Of a stretch of 64,000 nucleotides of DNA, positions 45,734-54,028 are shown in pieces (the first letter of the stretch is position 1; each line of letters opens with the position of its first letter). The stretch is from Adonisia turfae CCMR0081. Its GTDB lineage: Bacteria; Cyanobacteriota; Cyanobacteriia; Phormidesmidales; Phormidesmidaceae. The stretch spans positions 7,465,118 to 7,529,117 of the forward strand of contig NZ_QXHD01000004.1 of assembly GCF_011009555.1 (NCBI RefSeq), written 5' to 3'. Made by a program: the position numbers and the translations under genes. The notes beneath the pieces were generated by a model, which made no database searches, was not told the DNA's origin, and was given only the letters and a program-made list of their open reading frames with translations.

Positions 45734-46524
45734 CCCAGGGGTTTAGCCGGTTGTTGCCAGGGTAGAAGCTGTTGTTGCAGTCGTCGCAGCAGTGTGTCGG
45801 AGGCCAGAACCAAGCCAATGGTAATCACGATCCAGGCCATCACTTCCGCTGTATCTAGATTGGCGCGGGCGGTATTGAGTTCAGCGCCAATGCCGGTGGG
45901 CGTGGCCAACACCTCAGACATGATCGACACGCGCCAGGCGAGGCCTAATCCGGTCACGAGTAACGGTAATAGCCGTGACACCAAATGGGGCCAATAGAGT
46001 GACTGAAATCGCGATGTACCGGACAGCTGATACACCTGGGCGACGTCTACTAGGTTGGGGTCAAGGGTCATCACTGCATTGACTACTCCAGCAAACACCA
46101 TGGGTCCCACCGTAATTGCCACGGTAAAAATTGAGTTGGCGTGGCCCAGACCAAACCACACCATTGTCAACATTAACCAGGCGATGGGGGGTGTACCTAG
46201 CAGGGCAATGGCAACAGGGGTGAGTGCTGGACGAACCCAGGACTGACGACCCGCGGCCAGTCCCAACAGACCGCCAATGACCAAGGCCAGGATAAATCCG
46301 ACCAGGACATGCAGACTAGTGGCTGCGATCGCAGCCCACAGTCGTCTTTCTAAGAGAAGCGATCGCAAAACAACGGCCACCTCAATCGGGGCAGGCAAGA
46401 TCACGCGACTGTACTGCTGCGAGCCCCATTGCCAGCCCCCCAACACCAGTATCAGTGTCCCCAGGCCCAATAGTATCGACCGCAGCCGAGTCAACGCATT
46501 GACATCAGGTTGATTAGATAACAT
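45727..46524 (-). CDS. NitT/TauT-type ABC permease
   Basis: About 265 residues with six membrane segments. The frame is open to a TTG at 46584, but the ATG at 46524 (MLSNQPDVNALT) is a better start. The BPD_transp_1 signature is in YQLSGTSRFQSLYWPHLVSRLL (EAA loop). The C-terminal segment runs TAEVMAWIVITIGLVLASD. It is the first gene of the operon, overlapping the ATPase by 7 bases. Two adjacent palindromes about 320 bases upstream may belong to its control region. Confidence 0.9.
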   Translation of the reverse strand: MLSNQPDVNALTRLRSILLGLGTLILVLGGWQWGSQQYSRVILPAPIEVAVVLRSLLLERRLWAAIAATSLHVLVGFILALVIGGLLGLAAGRQSWVRPALTPVAIALLGTPPIAWLMLTMVWFGLGHANSIFTVAITVGPMVFAGVVNAVMTLDPNLVDVAQVYQLSGTSRFQSLYWPHLVSRLLPLLVTGLGLAWRVSIMSEVLATPTGIGAELNTARANLDTAEVMAWIVITIGLVLASDTLLRRLQQQLLPWQQPAKPLGW

Positions 46525-47127
46525 GGGCTGACTAAAACTGAAACACGATACGAAGATTGCCAAGCTCAACAGTGAACGACTCAATGAGAATTTCTATTGG
46601 TAAAAAATGCAATCGTCTGTAAATTGCAGCAGCCGGAATGCCCCTACCCACGAATTCTGCTCAGTGTAAGCGCTTAAAACAAGTCATTTCTCACAAGTGG
46701 AGATTTAATTTAGATTTATGTAGTAATTATTTGTTGTCTGACAGGTTGTCTTTTGACAACTCTCTTTTAAGCAGTTACCGAGTAACACAGTTTAGCTACA
46801 GCCTGCATGATCAGACTTTTATACAAGACAACAGTGCTACCTAAATTTAGGTAGTTATAACTAAATTTAAAGATTTGCATCCATAGCTATATTGGGTGAC
46901 TTGGAACAACGCCTGTGCCTCTATCTACCGATGATCCCCCCAGTTCATACCCCTAATTTATAGGCCCCAATCAGCCGCAGAACGACTTGCATATCTAGGT
47001 CTATCGACCTATCATCGGAACATAAGCTATATCAGGTACAGAGGCAACTGTCTAAAGGCACAAAAAGATTTTTCTTTTAATGTTGTTCTTAGTCAGGCTA
47101 AATACGTGTATCTAAGGAGACTAGAAT
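46525..47127. other. Divergent intergenic region
   Basis: About 600 bases between the NitT-type operon and the small Cys-rich gene. Apart from the palindrome pair near 46839-46863, I see no gene, RNA or repeat. A short frame at 46638-46844 has no protein-like character. Confidence 0.5.
46839..46863. promoter_or_regulatory. Two adjoining perfect palindromes
   Basis: ACCTAAATTTAGGT (46839-46852, 14 bp) shares its last base with TAGTTATAACTA (46852-46863, 12 bp). Part of the first motif recurs as CTAAATTTA at 46861. They lie in the divergent region between the ABC operon and the small Cys-rich gene and look like operator sites. No regulator gene lies beside them. Confidence 0.45.
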
Positions 47128-47298
47128 ATGTCACGCCAAGTCGGTGATCGTTATGCCTGTGATAAGTGTGGAGCCCAGTTGGTTTATGAAAAGCCATGCC
47201 CCTGTCCTTCGGACAGTATGCCCCACTCAGAAATCTGTTGTGGAGAGCAGATGAAGATGGTGCAAGCAGGGACTCCAGAGAATATGAAAAAAGGCTAG
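47128..47298 (+). CDS. 56-residue Cys-rich metal-binding protein
   Basis: A short gene with a very good ribosome site (AAGGAGA, 47114-47120, 7 bases from the ATG). The 56 residues hold six Cys: C11 and C14 in YACDKCGAQLVYE, C24 and C26 in KPCPCPSDS, C37 and C38 in EICCGEQMKMV. The N-terminal CxxC and the CCGEQMK end resemble the desulforedoxin-like metal site of superoxide reductases (CxxC...CCGxPM), with an inserted CPCP loop. It could bind iron or zinc as a redox or metal-handling protein. tehB follows 170 bases later on the same strand. The family is unproven. Confidence 0.82.
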   Translation: MSRQVGDRYACDKCGAQLVYEKPCPCPSDSMPHSEICCGEQMKMVQAGTPENMKKG

Positions 47299-47443
47299 GG
47301 TGTTGCCCCCTTGGGAAATTTCCACCGAATTAACACTATGAAAATAAGTAGGTTTTGACGTAAATGGTTCGGCTGAAGCTGGGTTTGAAACATCACCGTC
47401 GAAGCCTTAGTTAAATGGTGAGTATAGAGAGCAGTGAAGGACT

Positions 47444-47467
47444 GCAGATATAACCGCAGACATAACC
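47444..47467 (+). repeat. 12-bp tandem duplication before tehB
   Basis: GCAGATATAACC and GCAGACATAACC (47444-47455, 47456-47467), one mismatch, end one base before the tehB ATG, so they occupy its ribosome-binding zone. Confidence 0.85.
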
Positions 47468-47468
47468 T

Positions 47469-48359
47469 ATGACAACAGCAACTATAGACCCACTGGTTAA
47501 ATACAAAACCCTACCTATCTGGGCAGAAACAACGTTACCAGAATCGTTTCAAACTCAGCACAATACAAAGCCAGGCACCTGGGGAAAAATCACAGTATTA
47601 GCAGGCCAATTGCAGTATGAGGCCCTAAATGAGGCTGGAGAGATCCTGTCTACCGACATCATCACCCCACAGCACACAGACTTCTTTGTATCACCAGGAG
47701 CCTGGCATCGGGTCAAGCCTCTAGGACCCCTACAGTGTTTTGTTGAGTTTTACTGTCGCTCCGAAGACTACTTTCAAAAGAAATATCATTTTGCAGCGCC
47801 TCACCGAGATATCCAGGCGCTCATTCAAGGACCTTTGGCAGACTGTCAGGCGATGAACGTCTTAGATTTAGGTTGCGGGAAAGGTCGCAATTCTACCTAT
47901 TTATACGCTAAGGGGCATCAGGTGACAGCATTGGATAAAAATACCAGTGCTATTCAGCATCTTCGGGAGATTATTCAAACGGAAAAGGTTGGGGATAGAT
48001 TTCAAGCCCGGGTGCACAACATTGAATCAGCGGCGCTTGATGACTACTACGATTTGATTATTTCCACGGTTGTTTTTCAGTTTTTGAGGTATAAAACTCT
48101 ATCCCATGTGATTGAGAACATGCAGGCTCAAACGAAGCCCCAGGGCTATAACTTTATTATTGCCCCAGTTTCATCGTCGGAGTTTCCCTGTCCCCTCAAA
48201 TTTCCGACTACCTTGGTGCCCCAGGAACTGCGTGACTATTACAAGCACTGGCATATTTGTGAGTATCAAGAACAAGTGGGCAAATTTCATCGCAAAGATA
48301 GCAACGGCAACCCTATTGAATCTATCTTTGCTACTCTGCTGGCTCAGAAACGTACTTAG
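47469..48359 (+). CDS. tehB: TehB methyltransferase with N-terminal DUF1971
   Basis: 296 residues, the long form of TehB. Residues about 8-95 are the DUF1971 cupin-like domain (LPIWAETTLPESFQ, TWGKITVLAGQLQYE, FFVSPGAWHRVKPLGP). Residues about 105-296 are a class I SAM methyltransferase (MNVLDLGCGKGRNSTYLY, VTALDKNTSAIQHL). TehB methylates tellurite or selenium compounds and confers resistance in H. influenzae and E. coli. The natural substrate in cyanobacteria is unknown. The small Cys-rich protein upstream suggests metalloid or oxidant stress. The only candidate ribosome site is inside the tandem duplication just before the ATG. Confidence 0.93.
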   Translation: MTTATIDPLVKYKTLPIWAETTLPESFQTQHNTKPGTWGKITVLAGQLQYEALNEAGEILSTDIITPQHTDFFVSPGAWHRVKPLGPLQCFVEFYCRSEDYFQKKYHFAAPHRDIQALIQGPLADCQAMNVLDLGCGKGRNSTYLYAKGHQVTALDKNTSAIQHLREIIQTEKVGDRFQARVHNIESAALDDYYDLIISTVVFQFLRYKTLSHVIENMQAQTKPQGYNFIIAPVSSSEFPCPLKFPTTLVPQELRDYYKHWHICEYQEQVGKFHRKDSNGNPIESIFATLLAQKRT

Positions 48360-48410
48360 CCCCCTAAAGGATGTCGTCGTCTCGCCGGGTTAGTGAGAAA
48401 GAAGGCGTCC

Positions 48411-48440
48411 TTAGCCTGTCCTCGAATGAGGACAGGCTAA
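48411..48440. terminator. Hairpin between convergent tehB and V-ATPase operon
   Basis: A perfect 13-bp stem TTAGCCTGTCCTC / GAGGACAGGCTAA with a GAAT loop. No T-run follows on either strand, so it may be a processing or pausing hairpin rather than a classic terminator. Confidence 0.6.
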
Positions 48441-48494
48441 CCCAGTTGAACTGGATGGTCAGGGTAGCCTGCAATACGGGGCCAGACTACCTCA

Positions 48495-48520
48495 GTAGAT
48501 CACTCTAGTAGATCACTCTA
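48495..48520. repeat. 13-bp tandem duplication over the ntpA stop
   Basis: GTAGATCACTCTA occurs at 48495-48507 and 48508-48520. The second copy contains the stop codon of the subunit A gene (TGA on the minus strand, 48513-48515). Confidence 0.9.
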
Positions 48521-50345
48521 ATTGTGATAGCTCACTGAGGGTAACGGCATCCGCTAGACCATAAATTTGCTTCAAGTAGTCCGTATACTCAGAAGATTTT
48601 TTTCGAGAATAGTTGAGGTTCTTATACAGACCGATCAGGTGAGTAAAATAATCTCGGGCTGACGATTTATTGTCAAACTTATAACATCTAGTCACCAGGT
48701 CATTGACCAGGTTAAAGCTCTCTTTCTGACGGGCTAGGGGTGTGCTGGAATCAACGGCATCAAAGGCATCCTGTTGTAGATAGACCATGTCCACAAATAG
48801 GGATTTTTGATACGTCACATAGTCATCCAGGGTCACCCCATCCTCACCCGTGACTTGCATCATCTGATAAATACTATCCCCTTGTTTCAAGAGACTGTTC
48901 ATGGCCTGGACCTGGTCAACCCAGTCAGAGGCAATCTCCTTTTTTAACCATGGTGTGAGTTGGGTCAGGTAGCGCGACCACGAAATTAACGGATCGATAG
49001 CTGGATAAAAACGCTTGTATGCCCGATCATAGCTCAGACCTAAGAAGGTTTTAACGGTGCTCATGGTGGATTGGGTGACCGGTTCTTCAAAGTTTCCTCC
49101 GGCCGGAGAAACAGTGCCTACCATGGTGAGACTGCCCACACTGCCATCATTGGTGCGAATCACTCCAGAGCGCTCGTATACTCCTTTAATTGAAGAGTCT
49201 AAATAAGCTGGAAACGCTTCCTCCCCAGGAATTTCCTCCATCCGCCCTGAGGTTTCTCGCATGGCCTGAGCCCAGCGAGAGGTGGAATCCGCCAGGAGGA
49301 GAACGTCATAGCCCATTTGACGATAGTACTCACCTAAGGTGATACCGGTATAGATGGACGCCTCGCGGGAGGCCACTGGCATGGAAGACGTATTGCAAAT
49401 AATGATGGTACGCTCCATCAGTGAGGCCCCTGTCTTTGGATCTTTCAGTTCTGGAAATTCAGTGATGGTTTCTACCACTTCACCCGCTCGCTCACCACAA
49501 GCAACAACCAGAACAATATCAACGGCGGCATATCGAGACAGGGTGTGCTGCAATACGGTTTTGCCAGCCCCAAAAGGCCCTGGGATACAGGCAGTGCCCC
49601 CACGGGCAATCGGGAAAAAGGTATCAATAATCCGCTGGGTTGTCATCAGCGGCTCGTCAGGGTAAAGTCGCTCTGAGAATCGCTGTGTCAGCAGCCGTTG
49701 TGGCACCGATCGCCGTACAGGCCATTGTTGAGTCATATCCAGGGTATGCTCTCGACCACTGGCCTCCCGGATGCGAGCGATCGGCGTGTTCACGGTGAAA
49801 CTCCCCTGTTGGATCCAGATCAGCTCCACCTCACCCGGTTGATCGAAAGGGACCATAATTTTATGGCGAAATCGACCTTCCTGAACCGTACCGAGAGTAT
49901 CTCCAGCCTTGAGTTGAGCACCCAAATGTACTGTCGGCACAAATGACCATTTCTTCCGCTCATCCAGGGCCTTGACATCGACACCCCGAGGTAGAAACGT
50001 ACCGTAGGATACTGCCAACAGATCTAGCGGGTTTTGTAGACCGTCATATACTTGACCGAGTAACCCCGGCCCCAAGCTGACAGAGAGTAACTGGCCCGTT
50101 TGCTCCACAGGATCGCCAATTCCCACCCCCCGCGTACTTTCAAAGACCTGGGCATCGGCTTCATATCCCCGTACCCGCAGCACTTCAGCCTTGAGTCTCT
50201 CAGTCCGACCGTCATTCTGCCGCTGGGGGGAAATGTAGACCACTTCATTCTTGGTCAAGGGACGCCCGTCCGTCGGGGCCATTTTAATGGTGACAATATC
50301 TTCTTGAACAGCAACAACCCTAGCTGGCTTGTACATTTCAGACAT
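48513..50345 (-). CDS. ntpA: V/A-type ATPase catalytic subunit A
   Basis: About 610 residues. Walker A is GPFGAGKTV, Walker B is in VLLLADSTSRWAQAM, and the non-homologous insert of V/A-type A subunits (about 110-200) is present. SSMPVASREAS and EEAFPAYLDSS are typical of the family. It hydrolyses or makes ATP in the V1 head. The ATG at 50345 is chosen because GGAGAG lies just before it; an upstream ATG (50375) would overlap the previous gene by 20 bases. It is the last gene of the operon. Its stop lies in a 13-bp tandem duplication. Confidence 0.96.
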   Translation of the reverse strand: MSEMYKPARVVAVQEDIVTIKMAPTDGRPLTKNEVVYISPQRQNDGRTERLKAEVLRVRGYEADAQVFESTRGVGIGDPVEQTGQLLSVSLGPGLLGQVYDGLQNPLDLLAVSYGTFLPRGVDVKALDERKKWSFVPTVHLGAQLKAGDTLGTVQEGRFRHKIMVPFDQPGEVELIWIQQGSFTVNTPIARIREASGREHTLDMTQQWPVRRSVPQRLLTQRFSERLYPDEPLMTTQRIIDTFFPIARGGTACIPGPFGAGKTVLQHTLSRYAAVDIVLVVACGERAGEVVETITEFPELKDPKTGASLMERTIIICNTSSMPVASREASIYTGITLGEYYRQMGYDVLLLADSTSRWAQAMRETSGRMEEIPGEEAFPAYLDSSIKGVYERSGVIRTNDGSVGSLTMVGTVSPAGGNFEEPVTQSTMSTVKTFLGLSYDRAYKRFYPAIDPLISWSRYLTQLTPWLKKEIASDWVDQVQAMNSLLKQGDSIYQMMQVTGEDGVTLDDYVTYQKSLFVDMVYLQQDAFDAVDSSTPLARQKESFNLVNDLVTRCYKFDNKSSARDYFTHLIGLYKNLNYSRKKSSEYTDYLKQIYGLADAVTLSELSQLE

Positions 50346-50355
50346 CGGACTCTCC

Positions 50356-51039
50356 TCATACAAACAGCTGATCAAATTCGCCCACCCCAGCGTCCACCAG
50401 GTTCTTGAACCGCTCTACGGCCAACGGGCCATCGTATCGAACCCATCGATCAATCAAGTCCCAACGCATTACATAAATTACCACTGCTTCAAAATCGAAG
50501 TAGTGCTCTGCTCCTAACTGACCTAATCGCTGCCAAACGTAGCTAAATAACACCCGTTCTAACGCCACTGATTCATCGGCATGCAACAACTGTTGGGCTT
50601 CTAACAGCCAGGGGAAATTCCCCTGTAGTCGAAAGGCGGGTTCTGTCCAATGACGTTCAATGTGTTTAACCCAGCGCCCATACCCCCAGGGTTCTCCCAC
50701 CGGTGCGGTTTTCTCGCCTCGCTGACGACGGCGTAGGGCGGCGACAATCGTGTGTAGCTCTAAGCGAAACGCGACGACTTCTCGCAGGAGCGGATTTTTG
50801 ACCTGCTGAAAGAATTGCTCTGCTGCTGCTACAATTTCCGCATCTGTTCGCGATATGGGCACATGGTGCCAACGAATTAAGGACTGTATTTGCTGCAGGC
50901 GTACAGCATCTTCCTCACTCAGCATCTTCAGACGAGCTTCCAGTTTAAATCGCGACAACGGCGTCTGCTGGGCTTCAAAAAGTTCGCCAAGATAGGGCAG
51001 GCTTGCCATCAGGGTGACGTACTGGTTGGCCTTAAACAT
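50356..51039 (-). CDS. DUF2764 protein, probable V-ATPase subunit C-like
   Basis: 227 residues of the DUF2764 family, known from V-ATPase operons of Chlamydiae and Bacteroidetes, where it sits between E and A. It begins YVTLMASLPYLGELFEAQ, the usual N-terminus, and is mostly helical (LREVVAFRLELHTIVAALRRR; WVKHIERHW). It is thought to replace the central-stalk or socket subunit C, but this is not shown here. It lies 8 bases from subunit E and 10 before the subunit A start, so it is tightly within the operon. Confidence 0.85.
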   Translation of the reverse strand: MFKANQYVTLMASLPYLGELFEAQQTPLSRFKLEARLKMLSEEDAVRLQQIQSLIRWHHVPISRTDAEIVAAAEQFFQQVKNPLLREVVAFRLELHTIVAALRRRQRGEKTAPVGEPWGYGRWVKHIERHWTEPAFRLQGNFPWLLEAQQLLHADESVALERVLFSYVWQRLGQLGAEHYFDFEAVVIYVMRWDLIDRWVRYDGPLAVERFKNLVDAGVGEFDQLFV

Positions 51040-51047
51040 TGTTATAC

Positions 51048-51743
51048 CTATTTGACAATGCCTTCTAGAAGTGCGCGGAAACGGGGTTGAAGATACTGAA
51101 GAAGTACATCGGCAATGGCGCGATCGCTAACATCTAGCACAACTTCCTGATCCACCAGTCGGATCCTCAGGCCCCCGTGATTATCGTTAGCCACACCAAA
51201 GGTGATGCCTTCTTGCAGTGCTTCTTGACTAATCAGACGGATAAAATGGGTTAATATCCCCTGTTCCAATTCCTCAGGGTTACGACTGAGTTCCTCAAAC
51301 CCTGCCACATTACGAGGCAACAAGATCTCCACTGATTGCGCATCGTCAATCTCGTCTTGAGCTCGGCCTGCTATTTCTAGAATAAGTCGCTGTAAGAGTT
51401 CTGGTTTCTGAGCTTCGACACCGACTAAGCGACGCACCTCCCCGGCAAATCGCTGGCTCAACTCCATTTTGAGAGAGAGCATGGCATCACGGGCGGCAAC
51501 TTCTAGCGCTTGATGACCCGCTTTTTCCAAACTGTCTGCCTCTTGTCTGGCCTTAGTCAGAACCTCACTCGCTTTTTCATGGGCTTGCTCAATAATTAAC
51601 TCGGCTCGTAATTGGGCATCTTTTACAATCTGTTCCCCTTGAGCCCGACCACTGGCGACGCCTTCATCTCGCAGTCGTGCAACTAGGGCATCAACCCCAT
51701 GGGCGGCGGGTATATCTGATCGGTGAGATTTATTGTTTCGCAC
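51048..51743 (-). CDS. ntpE: V/A-type ATPase peripheral stalk subunit E
   Basis: 231 residues. A long N-terminal helix (about 18-100) has heptad-like Ala/Glu/Lys content (QLRAELIIEQAHEKASEVL), followed by a mixed C-terminal domain (about 130-231; GGLRIRLVDQEVVLDVS) that binds the catalytic head. It forms the stator linking V1 to subunit I. The GTG at 51743 is the likely start. The gene is 42 bases after subunit K, the gap containing most of an 18-bp duplication, and 8 bases before the DUF2764 gene. Confidence 0.9.
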   Translation of the reverse strand: MRNNKSHRSDIPAAHGVDALVARLRDEGVASGRAQGEQIVKDAQLRAELIIEQAHEKASEVLTKARQEADSLEKAGHQALEVAARDAMLSLKMELSQRFAGEVRRLVGVEAQKPELLQRLILEIAGRAQDEIDDAQSVEILLPRNVAGFEELSRNPEELEQGILTHFIRLISQEALQEGITFGVANDNHGGLRIRLVDQEVVLDVSDRAIADVLLQYLQPRFRALLEGIVK

Positions 51744-51766
51744 GGTTACATTTTCCCCCTTTTTTA

Positions 51767-51802
51767 CCTATGGCAGACCATCTGCCTATGGCAGACCACC
51801 TG
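51767..51802. repeat. 18-bp tandem duplication over the ntpK stop
   Basis: CCTATGGCAGACCATCTG and CCTATGGCAGACCACCTG (51767-51784 and 51785-51802) differ at one base. The stop of the subunit K gene (51786-51788) lies in the second copy. Confidence 0.9.
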
Positions 51803-52229
51803 CCGCTACCAGAGCGAAGACAAAGGCAAACACGGCGAAACCTTCAATAATGGCGGCAGGTGCCAGGGAAAGCCCAAAGATTTCAGGTTTGGCTTTTGCT
51901 CCTGCGATCGCAGAGGCACAGGCTTGACCTTGATAGATCGCCGATAGCAGAAACGCCAGACCGGATCCCACACCAATACTAAATAACCCGGCAGCATTAT
52001 CCACGGTCACAAGACGGTTTAGGGAAAACAGAACCACAATGCCATAAATCGACATGGAAGAGGGCAAAGCTGATAAACCAACAAAGCGACCATATCCACC
52101 TTTAACCTCAAGCATTGCCCCAATGGCCGCTTGTCCAGCGATCTTACAGCCAAGGGCGCTGCCAATTGCCCCCAATGACACAGGAGCGTATATGCCTATC
52201 CACCCCAGGAGAATGATAAATTCATTCAC
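51786..52229 (-). CDS. ntpK: V/A-type ATPase membrane rotor subunit K
   Basis: 147 residues forming two helical hairpins (four membrane segments), the double-hairpin rotor type. The ion-carrying Glu is in APAAIIEGFAVFAF of helix 4. Helix 2 reads LPSSMSIYG where the sodium-binding E. hirae protein has LPGTQG, so a Gln ligand for Na+ is replaced by Met; helix 3 has YQGQACASAI. The start is a GTG overlapping the subunit I stop by 4 bases. It builds the ring that turns as ions pass. Confidence 0.92.
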   Translation of the reverse strand: MNEFIILLGWIGIYAPVSLGAIGSALGCKIAGQAAIGAMLEVKGGYGRFVGLSALPSSMSIYGIVVLFSLNRLVTVDNAAGLFSIGVGSGLAFLLSAIYQGQACASAIAGAKAKPEIFGLSLAPAAIIEGFAVFAFVFALVAAGGLP

Positions 52230-54028
52230 GGATTACTCTCCTTTTTTGCAAATGCCTGAAAGGGATATCCTTCATCAGTGATACCCCAATTAAAAAACTC
52301 AATAAAATTCAACCGCAAACCATGGACAAACCCGCTAATGATCCCCAAGGCTAAATTAATGCCATGGCCCAGTAACAGAATCAAAATGCTGAGCAACAAC
52401 CCTAATCCTGGCACTGACTGATACACCTGGTGGGCTAGCTGGTTGAAGGTTAAGGCCAATGAGGCACTGGCTAATCCTAGCGCGAATAATCGTAGATAGC
52501 TCATAATATCCCCAAACAGTTTGGAGATCTGGGATAACGAACCCAGGCCAGCCACCAACCGTAAGGGCAGATTTTTTTGGCGACTGCCGAGAAATCCGCC
52601 TAAGAAAATCACTAAGAAACCGCCCAGTAGTAAGCCAATGCCTAGATGGTGCCCGACGGCTTCTCCCAGCCCTAGTGACAAGGTTAATCCGCCAGCAATA
52701 ACAACAATCCAACCCAGTGGTTTCGCCTTTCCGGCAAATCCACCGGCACCAAGGGCGGCGATGATGTTCGCGAACGTAATATGCAAACAGCCAATTGCGA
52801 TCGCAAGCTGCATCATGGCATCGTAATTGTTGATATTTAGCACCTGAAAACGGGTGAGCCATGATCCAATGCGCGGGATCTGTTCAGGTCCGGCACCGAA
52901 GTAGCTACCGACCAAAACACCATAGATGATGGCCGCTATCAATCCCATTACCGATAGGATCCGGAAATGTCGACCGCCTGCACTGCTCCCCATGGACGGC
53001 CAGTAACAAGCCACAATGACTGCAAGCACCAGGGCATAGCCAGCATCCGAGAGAATCATCGCAAAAAAGACGGCAAACGAGAAGAAAACCGCAATCGACG
53101 GGTCCCAGGTACGATAGCCGGGGGTTTGGTAAAAGCTGACCAAATCTTGCCCACTACTCAGCTCCGGCGGATTATCCATCAGGGTGGGTGGGGCATCGTC
53201 AGGACGGGCCGGTTCAACCAGGAGTGCCAGTTCCTGTTGTTCAGCAAACGCTTCCAATTGCTCTAACTCTCGGGCAGGCATCCAACCCTGGACCATAAAG
53301 ATGCCAACTTCCTTACGGGTTTGGGTACTCGCATACTGAATCGCTGCCCGATCGTCAGCCCGCGCCAGATTCTTAGAGAATAAATGTATCCAGCGACTTA
53401 GGGCCTCATGTTCAGCATCCAAGTCTTCTAACTGGATCTCAACCCGTTGTAACTCATGCTTTAAATCCGTTAGCGGCACTGCCCCGGTGTACGTGCGAGC
53501 AACGGGCAGGGCGTTAGCGGGAGGCTCCTGTTTAGAAATGACTACAACATAGGTAAATCGATGATCCGCAGAGACCTGTTGCCAAGGCCACTCCAAATCC
53601 TGGAGAGATTTCATCTTCGCGTAGGGCACCCGATAAAACCAGAGTCGGTAACCACCCAGCTGGCCGAGATCGGGTAAGGTAAAATCACCCCAGGGCTCTA
53701 AATCTCGGATGCGATTCACTAAAAAATATCGCCTGTCCTCGGCCTCCCGACGGTTTTGTTTATTGGCCAAAGCCGCTGCTAACACGTGATCAAAGTCAAA
53801 ATCCACATGCTTCAACACCTGATGTCGCCTACGCCGTACATCCATCAGATATAGCAGCGCTTCATGGGCATCTTCATCCCGCACAAATAGCTCTGCCTCT
53901 GATTCTTGAGCAGGGGGCTGGAGTGGGATCAAGTGGAGGCATCCCAAACGCTGTAGGCCCTCAAGTACCTTCTCTTGATCGTAACTTACCCCGCAAAGGG
54001 TGACTTTGTTTAAGGGAACAATACTCAT
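52226..54028 (-). CDS. ntpI: V/A-type ATPase membrane subunit I
   Basis: 600 residues. The N-terminal cytoplasmic half (about 1-290) is helical and binds the stator. The C-terminal half has about seven membrane segments, with the essential Arg in SYLRLFALGLASASL of the ion path. It is somewhat shorter than the 650-residue average but complete. ATGA overlap with subunit D (54025-54028) and a 4-base overlap with K show tight coupling. It forms the stationary half-channels beside the K ring. Confidence 0.94.
   Translation of the reverse strand: MSIVPLNKVTLCGVSYDQEKVLEGLQRLGCLHLIPLQPPAQESEAELFVRDEDAHEALLYLMDVRRRRHQVLKHVDFDFDHVLAAALANKQNRREAEDRRYFLVNRIRDLEPWGDFTLPDLGQLGGYRLWFYRVPYAKMKSLQDLEWPWQQVSADHRFTYVVVISKQEPPANALPVARTYTGAVPLTDLKHELQRVEIQLEDLDAEHEALSRWIHLFSKNLARADDRAAIQYASTQTRKEVGIFMVQGWMPARELEQLEAFAEQQELALLVEPARPDDAPPTLMDNPPELSSGQDLVSFYQTPGYRTWDPSIAVFFSFAVFFAMILSDAGYALVLAVIVACYWPSMGSSAGGRHFRILSVMGLIAAIIYGVLVGSYFGAGPEQIPRIGSWLTRFQVLNINNYDAMMQLAIAIGCLHITFANIIAALGAGGFAGKAKPLGWIVVIAGGLTLSLGLGEAVGHHLGIGLLLGGFLVIFLGGFLGSRQKNLPLRLVAGLGSLSQISKLFGDIMSYLRLFALGLASASLALTFNQLAHQVYQSVPGLGLLLSILILLLGHGINLALGIISGFVHGLRLNFIEFFNWGITDEGYPFQAFAKKESNP

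Noticed and set aside
50346-50375. Longer N-terminus for V-ATPase subunit A
   Set aside because: It would overlap the previous gene by 20 bases, and GGAGAG precedes the ATG at 50345.
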